A DNA stretch of 64,000 bases from an uncultured Saprospiraceae bacterium (GCA_937926205.1 CALEYL010000075.1:62001-126000); one strand, 5' to 3'. Shown: positions 19,301 to 29,900, counted from the first letter of the stretch. The notes: generated from the sequence alone by a model not told the origin. Numbers and translations are program-made.

Positions 19301-19774
19301 GCACAACTTAACCCCAAAGCACCGGAGGTACTGGGCTGTGCTTATGTAGTGCCATTAACACAGGTTGAATATGTTGGGCATTACAGTATGAGCCGTGATG
19401 ATGAAGTAGAATCTATAGCCATGAAGATTGCTATGGATTATGAAACAAGTGTAGGCTGGAAACCACATGATGTCAGTGCCAATAATGAAGGCTATGATGT
19501 AAAGAGCATAAGCTCCGAGGAATTGAAGCGATACATAGAAGTAAAAGGCCGCAGCGCGGGTGACGGCAGTGTTATGCTGAGCGAAAACGAAATGAACCGT
19601 TTGGCGCAATTAGGCGATGCAGCCTGGTTATACATTGTAATGAATTGCAAAAGCAATCCAGAGCTGTACCGCATACAAAACCCTGCTAAAGCACTCAAAT
19701 TTGAATTAAAAACCAAAGGAGTACAATACTTTTTGCCGATGGCAGAATGGAAACAAAAGATTGAAGCATCATGA
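16343..19774 (+). CDS. SNF2-family helicase with C-terminal DUF3883 domain
   Basis: A 1143-residue superfamily 2 ATPase. Walker A is in ADDTGAGKTIMAGLLI (about residue 124), the DEAH-like box is DECHKLS (about 222), motif III is LLLTATPHRG, and the C-terminal RecA lobe carries IATDAAGEGINLQFCRLLINWDIPWNPNRLEQRMGRIHRYGQ. A long insert with helical and coiled-coil sequence follows. Residues about 1020-1130 are a DUF3883 domain (MAMDYETSVGWKPHDVSANNEGYDV; RYIEVKGRSA), a restriction-endonuclease-like fold found in defence proteins. It overlaps the methyltransferase start by 4 bp (ATGA). It should translocate on DNA and could select or process foreign DNA. Confidence 0.9.
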   Translation: MAIETGQIVKNLIPTEPVTVNQIQPLGTMVSIKFTGVNTNRANTKVISKEEFDKLEMLTQEGTFNFKGDPTRFRLFAEAERINSAYQFDPLFAVNCSIVDPLPHQVEAVYKFLLPQPKIRFLLADDTGAGKTIMAGLLIKELMMRGLAERILIVTPGGLTKQWQEDEMAIKFNIPFTLVNRSLFSSDPNVFHTAQRIVTSIDFISREDVLNVASNSHWDLIVFDECHKLSAYDYGSKQYLSLRYKAAQVLSQQCEHILLLTATPHRGRTDTFKKLLQLLDEDIFATDEIASTRIKEIEHNGINKFFIRRLKEDMKDWQGKPLFKNRYTKTVAYQLTQEEKELYDAVTSYLTKKKEEASETKNIHVSLALTVMQRRLVSSIFAIKNTLERRWVALQGIVDELNKNPNLWSQRHKLDGFDVDNIEEYEDLEDDERDALDGILSDPRKFKLFTTAKSLSEIQQEAGEVKKLFDMAQTLYNRKQEEKKFQELQELLKSNGVLENGEKLVIFTEHKDTLLYLEERLTKSGGYNVATIHGGKNVDDRREAQWAFAKPDTQILIATDAAGEGINLQFCRLLINWDIPWNPNRLEQRMGRIHRYGQKQDVLVFNMVASNTKEGKVLERLLTKLDIIREGMGDDRVYDVIQDVLEGVGLDAIINSVFNGKETDLDKFLSQDDATLKLKFTEKINEQKDKLAHSTVDYKDARLLKENSDEKRLQPIYIKLFYEKAFQNLGGVFTELRQSIFRIDKMPDPIIAELKETYKIHFDAIKSIQFCFDKQVFLDYQSVGDLGKVHYINPGNPVFDGLVTVVRNLYREDMIKGTILISPDDKEAYFAFFVKSQIVDNRASKKDDSIADERLIMVFQSKDNEFHITSPAKFIDLHAPTEFTKHIEPPSVISTNDIIQWSFAKITTQQFEETKAHVTKDAADRKAYLESAFTQVIMDLQIAIQELQSKVLLGDNKVQEKILKKQERINELIHKKQSRLESLELMAQLNPKAPEVLGCAYVVPLTQVEYVGHYSMSRDDEVESIAMKIAMDYETSVGWKPHDVSANNEGYDVKSISSEELKRYIEVKGRSAGDGSVMLSENEMNRLAQLGDAAWLYIVMNCKSNPELYRIQNPAKALKFELKTKGVQYFLPMAEWKQKIEAS

Positions 19775-22700
19775 CCCAAGCTAAGAAACTCATAGAAGTA
19801 GCCATGCCGATAAAAGAAATATCGGCTGAAAGTGTACGCGATAAATCCATCCGGCATGGGCATATCTCAACCCTCCACTTGTGGTGGGCACGCCGACCTT
19901 TGCCGGTTTGCCGCGCGGTGGTCTTTGCCAGCCTGGTGCCTGACCCATTGGATGAAAACTGCCCGGAGGCCTTTCGCGATGCTATTGAATTACTATTGGG
20001 AAGCAGGGAAAAGCCATTAATGGAGCAAGGCTTACCCAAAGACCCTTATCAAACCTATAAGGATATTCCCTGGACCGCTATTTATGATCCCATGGATGAT
20101 AACCCGCGGAACAGACTGCAAATGTTCATCGGAAAGTTCAGTGAACCCATGCAGGAACATTTGTTGGGCAAGGCCAAAAGCCCGGGTGCCAAAGACCAAC
20201 TTTCGGATGCCAGTTTGATTAAGTGGGACAACAAAAATAATGATGCCATCATTGGCAAAGCCCGCAAGCTGATCTGGGTAGCGCACAATGCCTCAAGTAG
20301 TAAATCTGCCCAGGCATTATTGGCGGAATTTGACACCCATTTCAACGCCATCAAGACTGCCGAACAGGAACTATACAGCATACCCGACCGGCACTTGGCA
20401 ACCCAAGACGTACAAACAAAAGAAGCGGCGCTGCAACAAGCCATAGACACCTTTCTGGATAAAATGCCCAAGGTTTTTGATCCCTTTGCCGGTGGTGGCG
20501 CGATACCGCTCGAAGCGGCAAGGCTAGGCTGCAAAACCTATGGAAACGACATTAACCCGGTAGCTCACATCATTCAAAAAGGCAGTTTGGAATTTCCGCA
20601 GAAGTACGGCAAACCCATTACTTACTCAAATGCCGAGTTTGTTAAACTTTACGGCGAAGAAATGCTGAGCGCAATTCCCAATGAGTGGAAAACCTATACC
20701 GCAGGCAATGCCACCGGGGTAAGGGTTCCCAACCGCCTTTCTTTTGACGTGGAGTTCTACGCAAAGAAAATACTCGCGGAAACAGAAAAGGAAATTGGTC
20801 ACTTTTACCCGGCGGATGAAAAGGGGAATAAGCCCATAGCGTATTATTGGGCCAGGGTAGGCACTTGTAGCAACCCCTCCTGCCGGGCGGAAGTGCCTTT
20901 GCTCAAAGGCTTTTACCTCGCTAATGCCGCTACTAAGCAAGTGTATCTGCAACCCATTATAAATGGGAAGCAAATCGATTTTGAAATAAAAAATGGGACT
21001 TGTGATGAAGAGGGCTGGGTACATTCAAGAAAAAACTTACGATGCCCGATATGTCATAACAATACGAGTAATTCCGATTTGAAAACGCAATTTCTTACGA
21101 CAATAATCAAAGAAAGACTGCTGGCGGTTATTGAGGATGGTTCAAATGGCAAACAATACAGAGTCCCGAAAGAAAGTGAGACTGCAATAGTAAATCGCGT
21201 CCCGCTAGGCTTAGAAAGCATCCCAGAAAAATTGGCTATAGGTAATACCAAACAATTTGATTTATGCCCGTGGGGGTTTCAGTCTTTTGGGCAAATGTTT
21301 TCCCCCCGCCAGCTACTTGCCCTGCACACCCTGGTGCAAAACCTTCACAAGCTAACCCCTGATCTGCTAGAGTGGGATGAATATGGCAAGGGGGTGATTA
21401 CGTATTTGGGGATGTTGATTGATAGAGGAACAGCTATAAGCACAAGCTTTGGAAGGTGGGATATAAGCCGGGAAAATATTCAAAGCCCGTTTTCAAAACA
21501 AGCCATTCCAATGATTTTTGATTATCCAGAAGGCAATCTTTTTGGTGATTCTACTGGAAGTTTAACAAATCAGCTATCATGGGTGACGAGATACATTGAA
21601 TCAGAATGTTATCATCCATTTTCTACTGGTCCACAAAACGCCAGCAGTGGAGAGAAAAACCAGTTTGCAGAGAAATATTTGACCGCAGTAGTTACCGATC
21701 CCCCCTACTACGATGCCATTGCTTATGCCGATCTCAGCGATTTCTTTTACGTATGGCTCAAGCGTACGCTGGGCGATGTGTATCCCCTCAATTTTGCCAC
21801 GCCCCAAACGCCCAAGTCAGAAGAATGTACGGCGTTAAAGCACCATCATAGCAACAGCAAAGACGAAGCTAAAGCACATTTTGAAAACAAGCTCACTCAA
21901 ATATTTGACGCTATCGAACACCAAACTTCTGATATCGTTAGTATCATGTTTGCTCACCAAAGTACCGAGGCTTGGACGACGCTTTGCAATTCTATTTTAG
22001 GAGCCAGAATGAATATTACAGGTAGTTGGCCAGTCGATACAGAAATGGCCAATAGAAGTTTAGGGTTAGCTGGAGCTGCCTTAGCTTCCTCCGTTACCGT
22101 TTCCGCCAAACCGTCGCAACGTCAAGGCTATGGAGAATATAAAACAGTCAAAAAAGCCATTGAGACAACCGTTGCCTCAGAAGTAGAAGAACTCTACCGA
22201 CTAGGTTTCAGAGGCGCAGATTTATTAACCGCTTGCTTTGGTAAGGCTGTCAGTGAGTTTGGCAAATATGAAAAAGTAGAAAAAGCTGATGGCAGTGAGG
22301 TCACGGTTGCGGAGTTATTGGAGATGGCCAGAGAGAGTGCCTTCAATTCGTTGCTCAAAGGCTTTAATGGGGATGATTTTACCAAGTTCTACATTGGTTG
22401 GCTACAGTTGTACGGTTTTGTGGAAAGTGAGTTTGATGATGCGGCCAAGTTCAGCCGGGTAGGTTTGAGCATCGACGTCCAGGAATTATTTACCGATCAT
22501 ATTCTAATTAAAAACGGCAACAAGCAGGCATTAGGCGGCTATGCCGCGCGCCTGGCCGCCAGCAAAAATCTGGGCGAAAAAACCAACAGTCATTTGATCG
22601 ACCAGGTACACCGTGCCATGTATTTGTACAAGGGCGCCAACCGGGCTACGCTGTTAGGGTATATTCACCAGGTAGCCTCCAACCCGGATAATCCCTTTTG

Positions 22701-22857
22701 GCGGGTACTCACGGCGCTCTGCGAGGTATTACCGGCCGGCAGTGATGATTACCAGCAAGCCATGGGCTTAATCACCAATAAAGAAAGTCTCATTCGGGAG
22801 AGTCAAACAGCACAAAGAGGCAAAGCATCACAAACGAATCTTTTCGAACAATTCTGA
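19771..22857 (+). CDS. DUF1156-type DNA methyltransferase
   Basis: A 1028-residue DNA amino-methyltransferase. The N-terminus (IEVAMPIKEISAESVRDKSIRHGHISTLHLWWARRP) is the DUF1156 signature. The SAM-binding motif VFDPFAGGGAIPLEAARLG is at about residues 234-252. The catalytic motif IV is TDPPYYD at about 642-648, so motif I precedes IV, and a cysteine pair region (CSNPSCRAEVP ... CPICHN) lies between them. DPPY predicts N6-adenine or N4-cytosine methylation. It is coupled to the helicase before (4-bp overlap) and the ATPase after (2-bp gap). In such clusters the methylase is thought to mark self DNA. Confidence 0.9.
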   Translation: MTQAKKLIEVAMPIKEISAESVRDKSIRHGHISTLHLWWARRPLPVCRAVVFASLVPDPLDENCPEAFRDAIELLLGSREKPLMEQGLPKDPYQTYKDIPWTAIYDPMDDNPRNRLQMFIGKFSEPMQEHLLGKAKSPGAKDQLSDASLIKWDNKNNDAIIGKARKLIWVAHNASSSKSAQALLAEFDTHFNAIKTAEQELYSIPDRHLATQDVQTKEAALQQAIDTFLDKMPKVFDPFAGGGAIPLEAARLGCKTYGNDINPVAHIIQKGSLEFPQKYGKPITYSNAEFVKLYGEEMLSAIPNEWKTYTAGNATGVRVPNRLSFDVEFYAKKILAETEKEIGHFYPADEKGNKPIAYYWARVGTCSNPSCRAEVPLLKGFYLANAATKQVYLQPIINGKQIDFEIKNGTCDEEGWVHSRKNLRCPICHNNTSNSDLKTQFLTTIIKERLLAVIEDGSNGKQYRVPKESETAIVNRVPLGLESIPEKLAIGNTKQFDLCPWGFQSFGQMFSPRQLLALHTLVQNLHKLTPDLLEWDEYGKGVITYLGMLIDRGTAISTSFGRWDISRENIQSPFSKQAIPMIFDYPEGNLFGDSTGSLTNQLSWVTRYIESECYHPFSTGPQNASSGEKNQFAEKYLTAVVTDPPYYDAIAYADLSDFFYVWLKRTLGDVYPLNFATPQTPKSEECTALKHHHSNSKDEAKAHFENKLTQIFDAIEHQTSDIVSIMFAHQSTEAWTTLCNSILGARMNITGSWPVDTEMANRSLGLAGAALASSVTVSAKPSQRQGYGEYKTVKKAIETTVASEVEELYRLGFRGADLLTACFGKAVSEFGKYEKVEKADGSEVTVAELLEMARESAFNSLLKGFNGDDFTKFYIGWLQLYGFVESEFDDAAKFSRVGLSIDVQELFTDHILIKNGNKQALGGYAARLAASKNLGEKTNSHLIDQVHRAMYLYKGANRATLLGYIHQVASNPDNPFWRVLTALCEVLPAGSDDYQQAMGLITNKESLIRESQTAQRGKASQTNLFEQF

Positions 22858-22859
22858 TC

Positions 22860-25800
22860 ATGGCGATGAAACAAATACAACAAGACAATTTATTCAAAGC
22901 CTTTGGGCTCTTTATAGAAGCCTTTCGCCCCTATGTGGTGGTAATCCTTATGGAACAAGCTGGCGAAAAATGGCCAGCTTGGTTTGTAGAGGCTTTATAC
23001 CCACAGCAAAAAGACAACTGGAATCAGGGCTTAAAATCAGGTTCTTCTCCTGAGTCGCTCATTGATTACCCCTACCTCAAGAGCTTCGCCCTGAAATACA
23101 AGGACTTATTGCGTGTTGATTTTGGGAAAGACATCAATAAGTTAGCAACCAGGCTTGAGACCATTTATGATGTGCGCAACAAGCTGGCCCATTTTCAGGA
23201 AATATCAGAGGACGAGTTTTCCGAAACCTTCATTAACATGAAGAGCATCGCCCGTTCCATCAAAATGGATGAATTGGAGGAAGCCCTGGCCTCTCTCCAG
23301 GAAGCAAAAGAAGACACACCTAAGGCCAAACCATCGTCCACCGAATCAGCTCCTTTAGAACATGGCGCTTTAATTCCCTGGTTCAGAGTAGTTACTCCGC
23401 ACATGGACATCAAACAAGGTCGCTTGGATGAATCTGTTTTTGCTGCCAATCTTGCTGAAGTAGCCTTGGGCCACGGTCGAGAGATTTACAGCAATCCAGG
23501 GGTTTTCTTCTCTAAAACCTTTTTCACCGCTGGGCTCAAAAACGTAGCTAAAACAGTATTGAGAGGCTTAAATGGTAACGAGGATGCGGAGAACCGGGTT
23601 ATTTCCTTGCAAACCGGATTTGGTGGTGGTAAAACGCATACCCTCATATCCCTTTATCACCTCAGCAAATGGGGGAAAAATGCCATCAATTCCAATTACA
23701 CCAAAGACCTTTTGGCCTTTACAGGAGTTCCTGAATTTGACTCTGCCAACATTGCTGTTTTTACCAATACGACCAACGATCCCGCCAATGGTAGATTTGC
23801 GGAAGAAGGGGTTCATATTCAAACCATTTGGGGGGAACTGGCCTATCAATTAGGTGGCAAGGGTGCCTACGAAATCGTCCGCAAAAATGATGAAGGCTTA
23901 ATTGCGCCGGCTGGTCTTTTCAAACAAGTATTGGAACAATGTAAGCCCGCCCTGATTTTGGTAGATGAGTTAGCCGATTACTGTGTAAAGGCATCAGCCC
24001 GAAAAGCCGGAAACAGCAGTTTAGCTGACCAAACCATCAGCTTCATGCAGGAGCTAACGGAAGCCGTTTCAGGAACGAATAATTGTGTGGCGGTTATCAC
24101 TTTACCGGCCAGTGTTCAGGAAGTGGGAAATACCCCGGAAGCACAGGCCATATTAAGCTCCCTGCAGAAACGAGTGAGCCGCGTTGGCGCTGACACTCAA
24201 CCTGTAGCGGATGAAGAAATCTATGAAGTAATCAGAAGGCGCTTGTTTGAAGACATTGGCGATGCAGAGACCATTGAGTCCATTGCAAACCATTATATGA
24301 ACATGTACCAGGAATATTGGTCAGAGCTACCGTCCAATGCTAATCAATCCGCTTACAAACAAAAGATCCTCAAATCCTACCCCTTTCATCCTGAGCTAAT
24401 AGATGTCTTTCGGGTGCGATGGGCAAGTCATCATGACTTTCAGCGCACCAGAGGGGTATTGCGTTTATTGGCAGCTATTGTGAGTGATTTGTGGAAGCGG
24501 CAACAATCGCTGCCCGGAGGCAACGCCATGATCCATACAGGGGTAGTGAATTTTGCCAATCTTGATGCCCTTTCTGGTCAGTTGAAGAAACTATATGGCA
24601 ACGGCTATGACTCGGTCATTTCAGCGGATGTAGCAGGTTCATCCGCCAATGCCTTCAAAATTGACAGCAATAAAAAAGAATATGGTGATTGGTATTTAAC
24701 CCAATCCCTGTCATCGGTCATTTTAATGAATTCCTTTGGCAGTGAAGGAACCAACAAAGGTATTTCAGTGCCCGAGCTCAAGCTTAACTTGCTCGTGCCT
24801 CATGGTTTTAATCACAATAGCGTGAATGGAGCATTGGATGAACTGGAAAGCAATGCATATTACCTGTACTACGCCCAGTCTTCAAGTGCTGGAAAACGAT
24901 ACTGGTTTCACACGAAGCCAAACATTAATATCCTAATCAATCAGGCTAAAAGCGATGTAAAAGCAGAGGATATTACCGCAGAAATCATTAATCGGCTCCA
25001 CCAAAAAACCAGGAACATCAGTTTGTTTAATGTACTTGTAAACCCAGCAGAAGATATACCGGAGCAATTAAAACCTACCCTGTTGATATTAAGCCCCAAT
25101 CATTTGGCTAATCCAAATGGTTTAAATGGCAAAACATTACCGCTTATTGAAAAAATAGCGACAAAAAAAGGGAATAGCGAACGTATTTACAGAAATACGC
25201 TTTTGTTTTTGGTTTGCTCAGAACTGGGAATTGGAAAATTACAGGCTGACATACGGGAGTATCTCGCCTGTCAAAAAATCAATGCTGAATATAACAACCA
25301 ACTTGAGCAGGAGCAAAAATCAGATTTAAGAAAACGAATGGAGGACGCGTCCAAAAGCGCGGAATCGTCCCTCGTGGTTGCCTATTCGATTGTTACCAAG
25401 TTCTCGGTAAAAAATGGTACGGACGTACTTCAAATTCGGCAATTCAAAGACAGTATAGACCTGCAAATCAATTCCAACATCACTGATGCATTGAAAGAAG
25501 AAGAATGGCTTTTAGAATCTGTGGGGTTAAGTACGCTAAAGAACAATAATTTACTTCCTACTCCAGAACATGCCATCAAGGCCAGGGATGTATTTGAAGC
25601 CTTTCTCCGTTTCGATGATAAGCCTATGATTACTGGATCGGAAGCAGTGGCCAAAAGCATTCAAAAATATTGCACCAATGGCGAGTATTGCATTGCCACA
25701 GGTGATGGCACAAATTACACCCGGTTCTTTTTTCAGGAGCCTGTTCCCTTCTTTGATGTAAATGATGTTACTTATTGGCTGGTTGACAAAAGCCAAAAAC

Positions 25801-26156
25801 CTGCTCCCACACCTATTCCCAGTGAATCCGAGGGAGGGAATGAGGATCCAGTGGAGCTTTCTGGGGTCGGGGAAAGCCCCTCACCACCCATTACACCAGG
25901 CACAACAAGCATGCCATCTACGGCAAAACAGTTTAAATCCATAACAGTATCCGGTAATGTTCCCCTTGAGCGATACACAGAGTTATTTAACTATTTCATC
26001 ACACCATTTGCAATGAGTGGCAATAAAATCGAAATAGAGGTTAACTTCAAAATCAAATCGAATACTGGCAGTCCTATTGACGAGAGCAAACAACAATACA
26101 AATCAGCTAAAGAGGCAGCCAACCAACTAGGATTAAATTTTGAGGAAGAATTGTAA
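22860..26156 (+). CDS. HEPN (Swt1-like) plus DUF499 ATPase
   Basis: A 1098-residue protein. Residues about 1-150 look like a Swt1-type HEPN domain, with the Rx4-6H motif in RNKLAHF (about residue 105). HEPN domains with this motif are often RNases. The central DUF499 AAA-type ATPase has Walker A GFGGGKTHTLISLYH (about 253) and Walker B ALILVDELADYC (about 365), with arginine-rich motifs later (RRRLFEDIG). A Pro/Ser/Gly-rich linker near 985-1025 separates a short C-terminal domain. It is the last gene of the cluster with the helicase and methylase. DUF499 and DUF1156 families recur together in predicted anti-phage loci. Confidence 0.85.
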   Translation: MAMKQIQQDNLFKAFGLFIEAFRPYVVVILMEQAGEKWPAWFVEALYPQQKDNWNQGLKSGSSPESLIDYPYLKSFALKYKDLLRVDFGKDINKLATRLETIYDVRNKLAHFQEISEDEFSETFINMKSIARSIKMDELEEALASLQEAKEDTPKAKPSSTESAPLEHGALIPWFRVVTPHMDIKQGRLDESVFAANLAEVALGHGREIYSNPGVFFSKTFFTAGLKNVAKTVLRGLNGNEDAENRVISLQTGFGGGKTHTLISLYHLSKWGKNAINSNYTKDLLAFTGVPEFDSANIAVFTNTTNDPANGRFAEEGVHIQTIWGELAYQLGGKGAYEIVRKNDEGLIAPAGLFKQVLEQCKPALILVDELADYCVKASARKAGNSSLADQTISFMQELTEAVSGTNNCVAVITLPASVQEVGNTPEAQAILSSLQKRVSRVGADTQPVADEEIYEVIRRRLFEDIGDAETIESIANHYMNMYQEYWSELPSNANQSAYKQKILKSYPFHPELIDVFRVRWASHHDFQRTRGVLRLLAAIVSDLWKRQQSLPGGNAMIHTGVVNFANLDALSGQLKKLYGNGYDSVISADVAGSSANAFKIDSNKKEYGDWYLTQSLSSVILMNSFGSEGTNKGISVPELKLNLLVPHGFNHNSVNGALDELESNAYYLYYAQSSSAGKRYWFHTKPNINILINQAKSDVKAEDITAEIINRLHQKTRNISLFNVLVNPAEDIPEQLKPTLLILSPNHLANPNGLNGKTLPLIEKIATKKGNSERIYRNTLLFLVCSELGIGKLQADIREYLACQKINAEYNNQLEQEQKSDLRKRMEDASKSAESSLVVAYSIVTKFSVKNGTDVLQIRQFKDSIDLQINSNITDALKEEEWLLESVGLSTLKNNNLLPTPEHAIKARDVFEAFLRFDDKPMITGSEAVAKSIQKYCTNGEYCIATGDGTNYTRFFFQEPVPFFDVNDVTYWLVDKSQKPAPTPIPSESEGGNEDPVELSGVGESPSPPITPGTTSMPSTAKQFKSITVSGNVPLERYTELFNYFITPFAMSGNKIEIEVNFKIKSNTGSPIDESKQQYKSAKEAANQLGLNFEEEL

Positions 26157-26248
26157 AAACATTATTTGGTTCCGATGCGAAGGGGGCAATTATATGAAGT
26201 AGTCACGACTTAATCTGACAGTTGATGCATTTTGGAGGTTAAGAATTC

Positions 26249-26908
26249 TCAGTTATGTCGAGTATGCCCATTGTTGGCGCCATTAATCGCAAGTTGCCTG
26301 ATTCTGCAACTAAGACAAATACCACATTCCTGGTAAGCTACCGGCTGGTAACAACTAATCGTTTGGTCGAGTACTACCCCAAGTTTCTGTGCCAGTAAGA
26401 CCACCTCCGTTTTCGACAATTCAATAAAAGGTGCTTTAACTTCAATGCTACTGCCTTGTCTTGAAACCGCATTCAAAGCATGAATAAAAGCTGGGCGGCA
26501 ATCCCAGAAATTAATGCTGTCATCTTTGTTAAAAGCGACAAAAATCTCCTTAATACTAAGTGTTTCAGCCAAACTAAATGCATGGCTGGTAAAAACAAGG
26601 TTCCTGAAAGGTACATAGACATTTACTTCACCTTCAGGGAGGGGGCCATTTTCATAAGTCGCAATATTTTTTTCTTCATTTACAAGTGCCGATTTTCCAA
26701 ATTGCCGGGCATCCAAGTCCATTACTACATGCTTTACCACTCCATATTTTTTGGCATTTCTACTGGCAAACTCCAGTTCAACCCGGTGTTTTTGACCATA
26801 GGAAAAACTTAGGGCTGTAACCTCGTAGCCTTCGTGCGTCAGCTTTGCAAGTAAGGTCGTTGAATCAATGCCCCCGCTCAGCAGCAATATGACTCTCTTA
26901 TTTTTCAT
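26249..26908 (-). CDS. queC: QueC-like 7-cyano-7-deazaguanine synthase
   Basis: A 219-residue PP-loop ATPase: LLLSGGIDSTTLLAKL is the N-type ATP pyrophosphatase loop, FSYGQKHRVELEFA and VPFRNLVF are QueC motifs, FWDCRPAFIHALNAV matches the GYPDCR substrate region, and the C-terminal CYQPVAYQECGICLSCRIRQLA supplies the zinc cysteines. Canonical QueC converts carboxy-deazaguanine to preQ0 for queuosine or archaeosine. No queD, queE or queF is in the window. Instead it is the last gene after a kinase-glycosyltransferase-radical SAM fusion, overlapping it by 11 bp. A housekeeping copy may exist elsewhere; here it may act in a specialised pathway, as QueC-like proteins do in some defence operons. 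Confidence 0.85.
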   Translation of the reverse strand: MKNKRVILLLSGGIDSTTLLAKLTHEGYEVTALSFSYGQKHRVELEFASRNAKKYGVVKHVVMDLDARQFGKSALVNEEKNIATYENGPLPEGEVNVYVPFRNLVFTSHAFSLAETLSIKEIFVAFNKDDSINFWDCRPAFIHALNAVSRQGSSIEVKAPFIELSKTEVVLLAQKLGVVLDQTISCYQPVAYQECGICLSCRIRQLAINGANNGHTRHN

Positions 26909-29900
26909 TGTATTTGCGGTATTGATGTTTCCAGGTTTCAGACATGACTGGCTTGGTAAGTGCTGCCTTTTCGTTTCGGGGAATGAAGTTTCCCTGATTC
27001 ACTGCATAGGAAGAAAAATTGCCGCAATACCGGCAAAAAGTATCCAAGAGGTTGGCGATGGATTCATCCACATCTTTCAAAGATTTCACGCCCAGATTGA
27101 GCTCAAATATTCTGTCTATTCCTCCGGCAACGCCACAGGGGTAATAGCCCAATTGATTCAGCCCAATTCCGCAGTAAGAAGTAACCCAGCAACCTTTGTG
27201 ATATTCATGTTGATTGATTTCCGGATGGTCAATTGGTGCATCATTGAAGGGTGAAAAGTAGGCCACTACTTTGTCGTCCTTAAAGGAAGCATAATCAATG
27301 ATAAGCTGAGGATGATGAGGCAACTGACGAAGTCGTTCCTGTACTAATTCACCATACCCATTACTCGTTACCTGTAGAATTGTTTCCGGTGAAAAAGAAA
27401 TGACGTAATTATTCAAAATCTCCTCAACAATGGCCAGGAAATCACGGTGAATAGTTGGCTCTCCGCCGAGAATGTTTATCAATTCCCATTTTTTACCCAG
27501 TTCAATGGATTCTCTGACAAAAGCCTGAATCAGTTCCAAACTCATTCCTTCCTTGATCGGAGCCTGTGTAGAAGAACGGTTACAGTTGATGCATTTCAGG
27601 TTGCATTCATAGGTGATGTCTATTTCTATTTTTTTGAGATTGGGAAGAAATGTTTTCCGGCCTTTGAAAACATCTTTTGGGCTTTTGGGAGGCTTCGATA
27701 ATATTTCTGCAATTATTTCCTCTTTCCTCGACTTCACTTCAGGTGTATTGATGGTTGACCGGTCATGATATACATTGAAATGGTTTTCCCACATGGGATT
27801 TTCAGCCATTTCAACGATTGGAACCATATAAGTATAATCCCAGCAATGTTCCGGGAACATCATTTTCTGACTAAATCGCCTGGAAAGAAGCACATCCTCT
27901 ACTCGCTGGCTTTTGCTTGGGATTTTTAAATCTTCGAACCCTAAAGAATCAAAAAGGTATTTCTTAAAAGTCCTGACATGTTGCCACACATTGCCGCCAT
28001 ACAGCCTTGGGTTCACAAAATTCGGGGTGTACTTATAATGTGCATGAATTTTATCTGTCCTGAACATTTTGCCAATGACTACATCAGCGTTGAAATACGC
28101 GTATTTCTCAAAAATATTTTTCAAGGATTTCTTCCCAATCAGCGCGTCATCGGAATCTAAAATGGCGACAACAGATTCCTGATTTTGCAGAAAGTAATGG
28201 ATTGCCTTCCAAGTGTTTTGTGCGACTCCTATCCTGAACCTATTCTGAATAAAGGTGACTTTACTTTGAAATGGCTTGAGCATTTCCCTGATAAAACGGG
28301 AGATGCCATTTTCGGAAGCATCATCTATCAGCACCAAGCCCCATTCCTGAAACTCCTGACTGATGAGCGAATGCCAAAATCGCAGAAATCTCGCCAGGCT
28401 GATATTCCTGAAACAAGATACTACGACCAGTTTTTCATTTCGCTTCGGCCCTGTCCAATCATAAAAATCCCCAGCCAGGTCAAACTCTCCGGTTTGAAGA
28501 TCGGGTATTTGCAACTGCGCTACCCGGTCCAGTATCGTAAACCAGACGTCCTTATCTGTTTTCTTGAAATTCTGCGGATGAATGAAGAAAGCATTTGAAT
28601 GTCCACCCCTTATCGAACAGGTACCGGTCTCCTTCTGCCCAATTTCCAGCGAACGGTACCACGTCAGTTTCAAACCATCCTCCGTTACTTCATTGGGAAG
28701 CGGTAGCAGTTTTTCGATTCGCCTGCGGTGCAGTAAACAAAAGCGAACTTCCGGTACAAACCCGCCGTTTTCAAAGCCAAAATACGGTGTAAAGGAAGCT
28801 TGTTCGCCTTTGTAAATATTGAATCCAACGGAAACTACTTTTTCTGACTTTTCAAATTCTGCCATCATATCGTCCAAAAAGGAATGTTTGACATCCTTTC
28901 TGCCAATCATGGCATCACAATCTACCTGCAAAATAAAATCATGCTTCGCTTGTTCTAATGCAAAAAGCTGCGAAGCTATCGGTACTTTTTTGATGGAATG
29001 TGTCTGTCCGGTTTCAAGGCCAAACCATTTTAGATTAACCGCTTGTATCTCTTTTTCGGTAGGGAAGATATAAGAATCGATTATCTTGTTGTCAATGAGT
29101 CTTTGCGCTTCAGCTACCAAGAGTTCCCAACTTCCACTTTTGTTGTATTCCCTCAAAAAATCAGACTGACGTATATCCAAAGCGAGTATCCTTTCTGCAA
29201 TGATATCAGGTGATGCAGTTTGCCGGACGATGTGTTTTACTGCCTCATAGATGATTTCAGAATCCTGAGCACAAGCTTTTATTACTAAGGAAACTTTGTA
29301 TTTGGGTTGCTTTAATCTTACCAGACTGATGTACAGGCAATCGGGGGCGAAGTAATTTTTTACATCCAGGGAAACCTGGCCAAACGTACATTTCTGCAAA
29401 AAATAGCCTTTCTGCAAAGCTTCGAAAAAGGCTACCTCAGGGTTGAATTTTTCATCATAAGGAATAGAAAAAGAAAGGTTGGCATCATCAGCATCCGCGC
29501 TTTGCCAGTCAGCCCAGGATTCTAATGCTTTGTAAGTATCCTCATTTTTAGGGACAATAAAAGCCGCTTTGCTTTCTTCAAAAATGATTTTTGCAAAGAG
29601 CCTGTTCAAAAAATCTTGTATCCCCTCTAGTTCGGGCAAGTCAAATTGATTGATAGCGCTTCTGCACAATTTTTGTAAATAGCTCGCTTCTCCATTGGGG
29701 AATTTGCAATAAATAAATGCCCGGGCAGCCATATTGAGGAAAAGATTGTCTGTATAGGCATCTGGATCGTAATCAATAAATTTCAAATAACCTTTAACCC
29801 GGATAAAATTTTTAGGCTTTACGTCTTTGAATATCACTTTATATTGCCAGCATTCAACCAGAAAATCAAGTATTTCATCTTTTTCAAAGTGCAAGCAAGG

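Noticed and set aside
27825..27845. AATCCCAGC resembling the tRNA-Lys 3' end, a possible right attachment site
   Set aside because: Only nine bases match, and the site is in the middle of the fusion gene.
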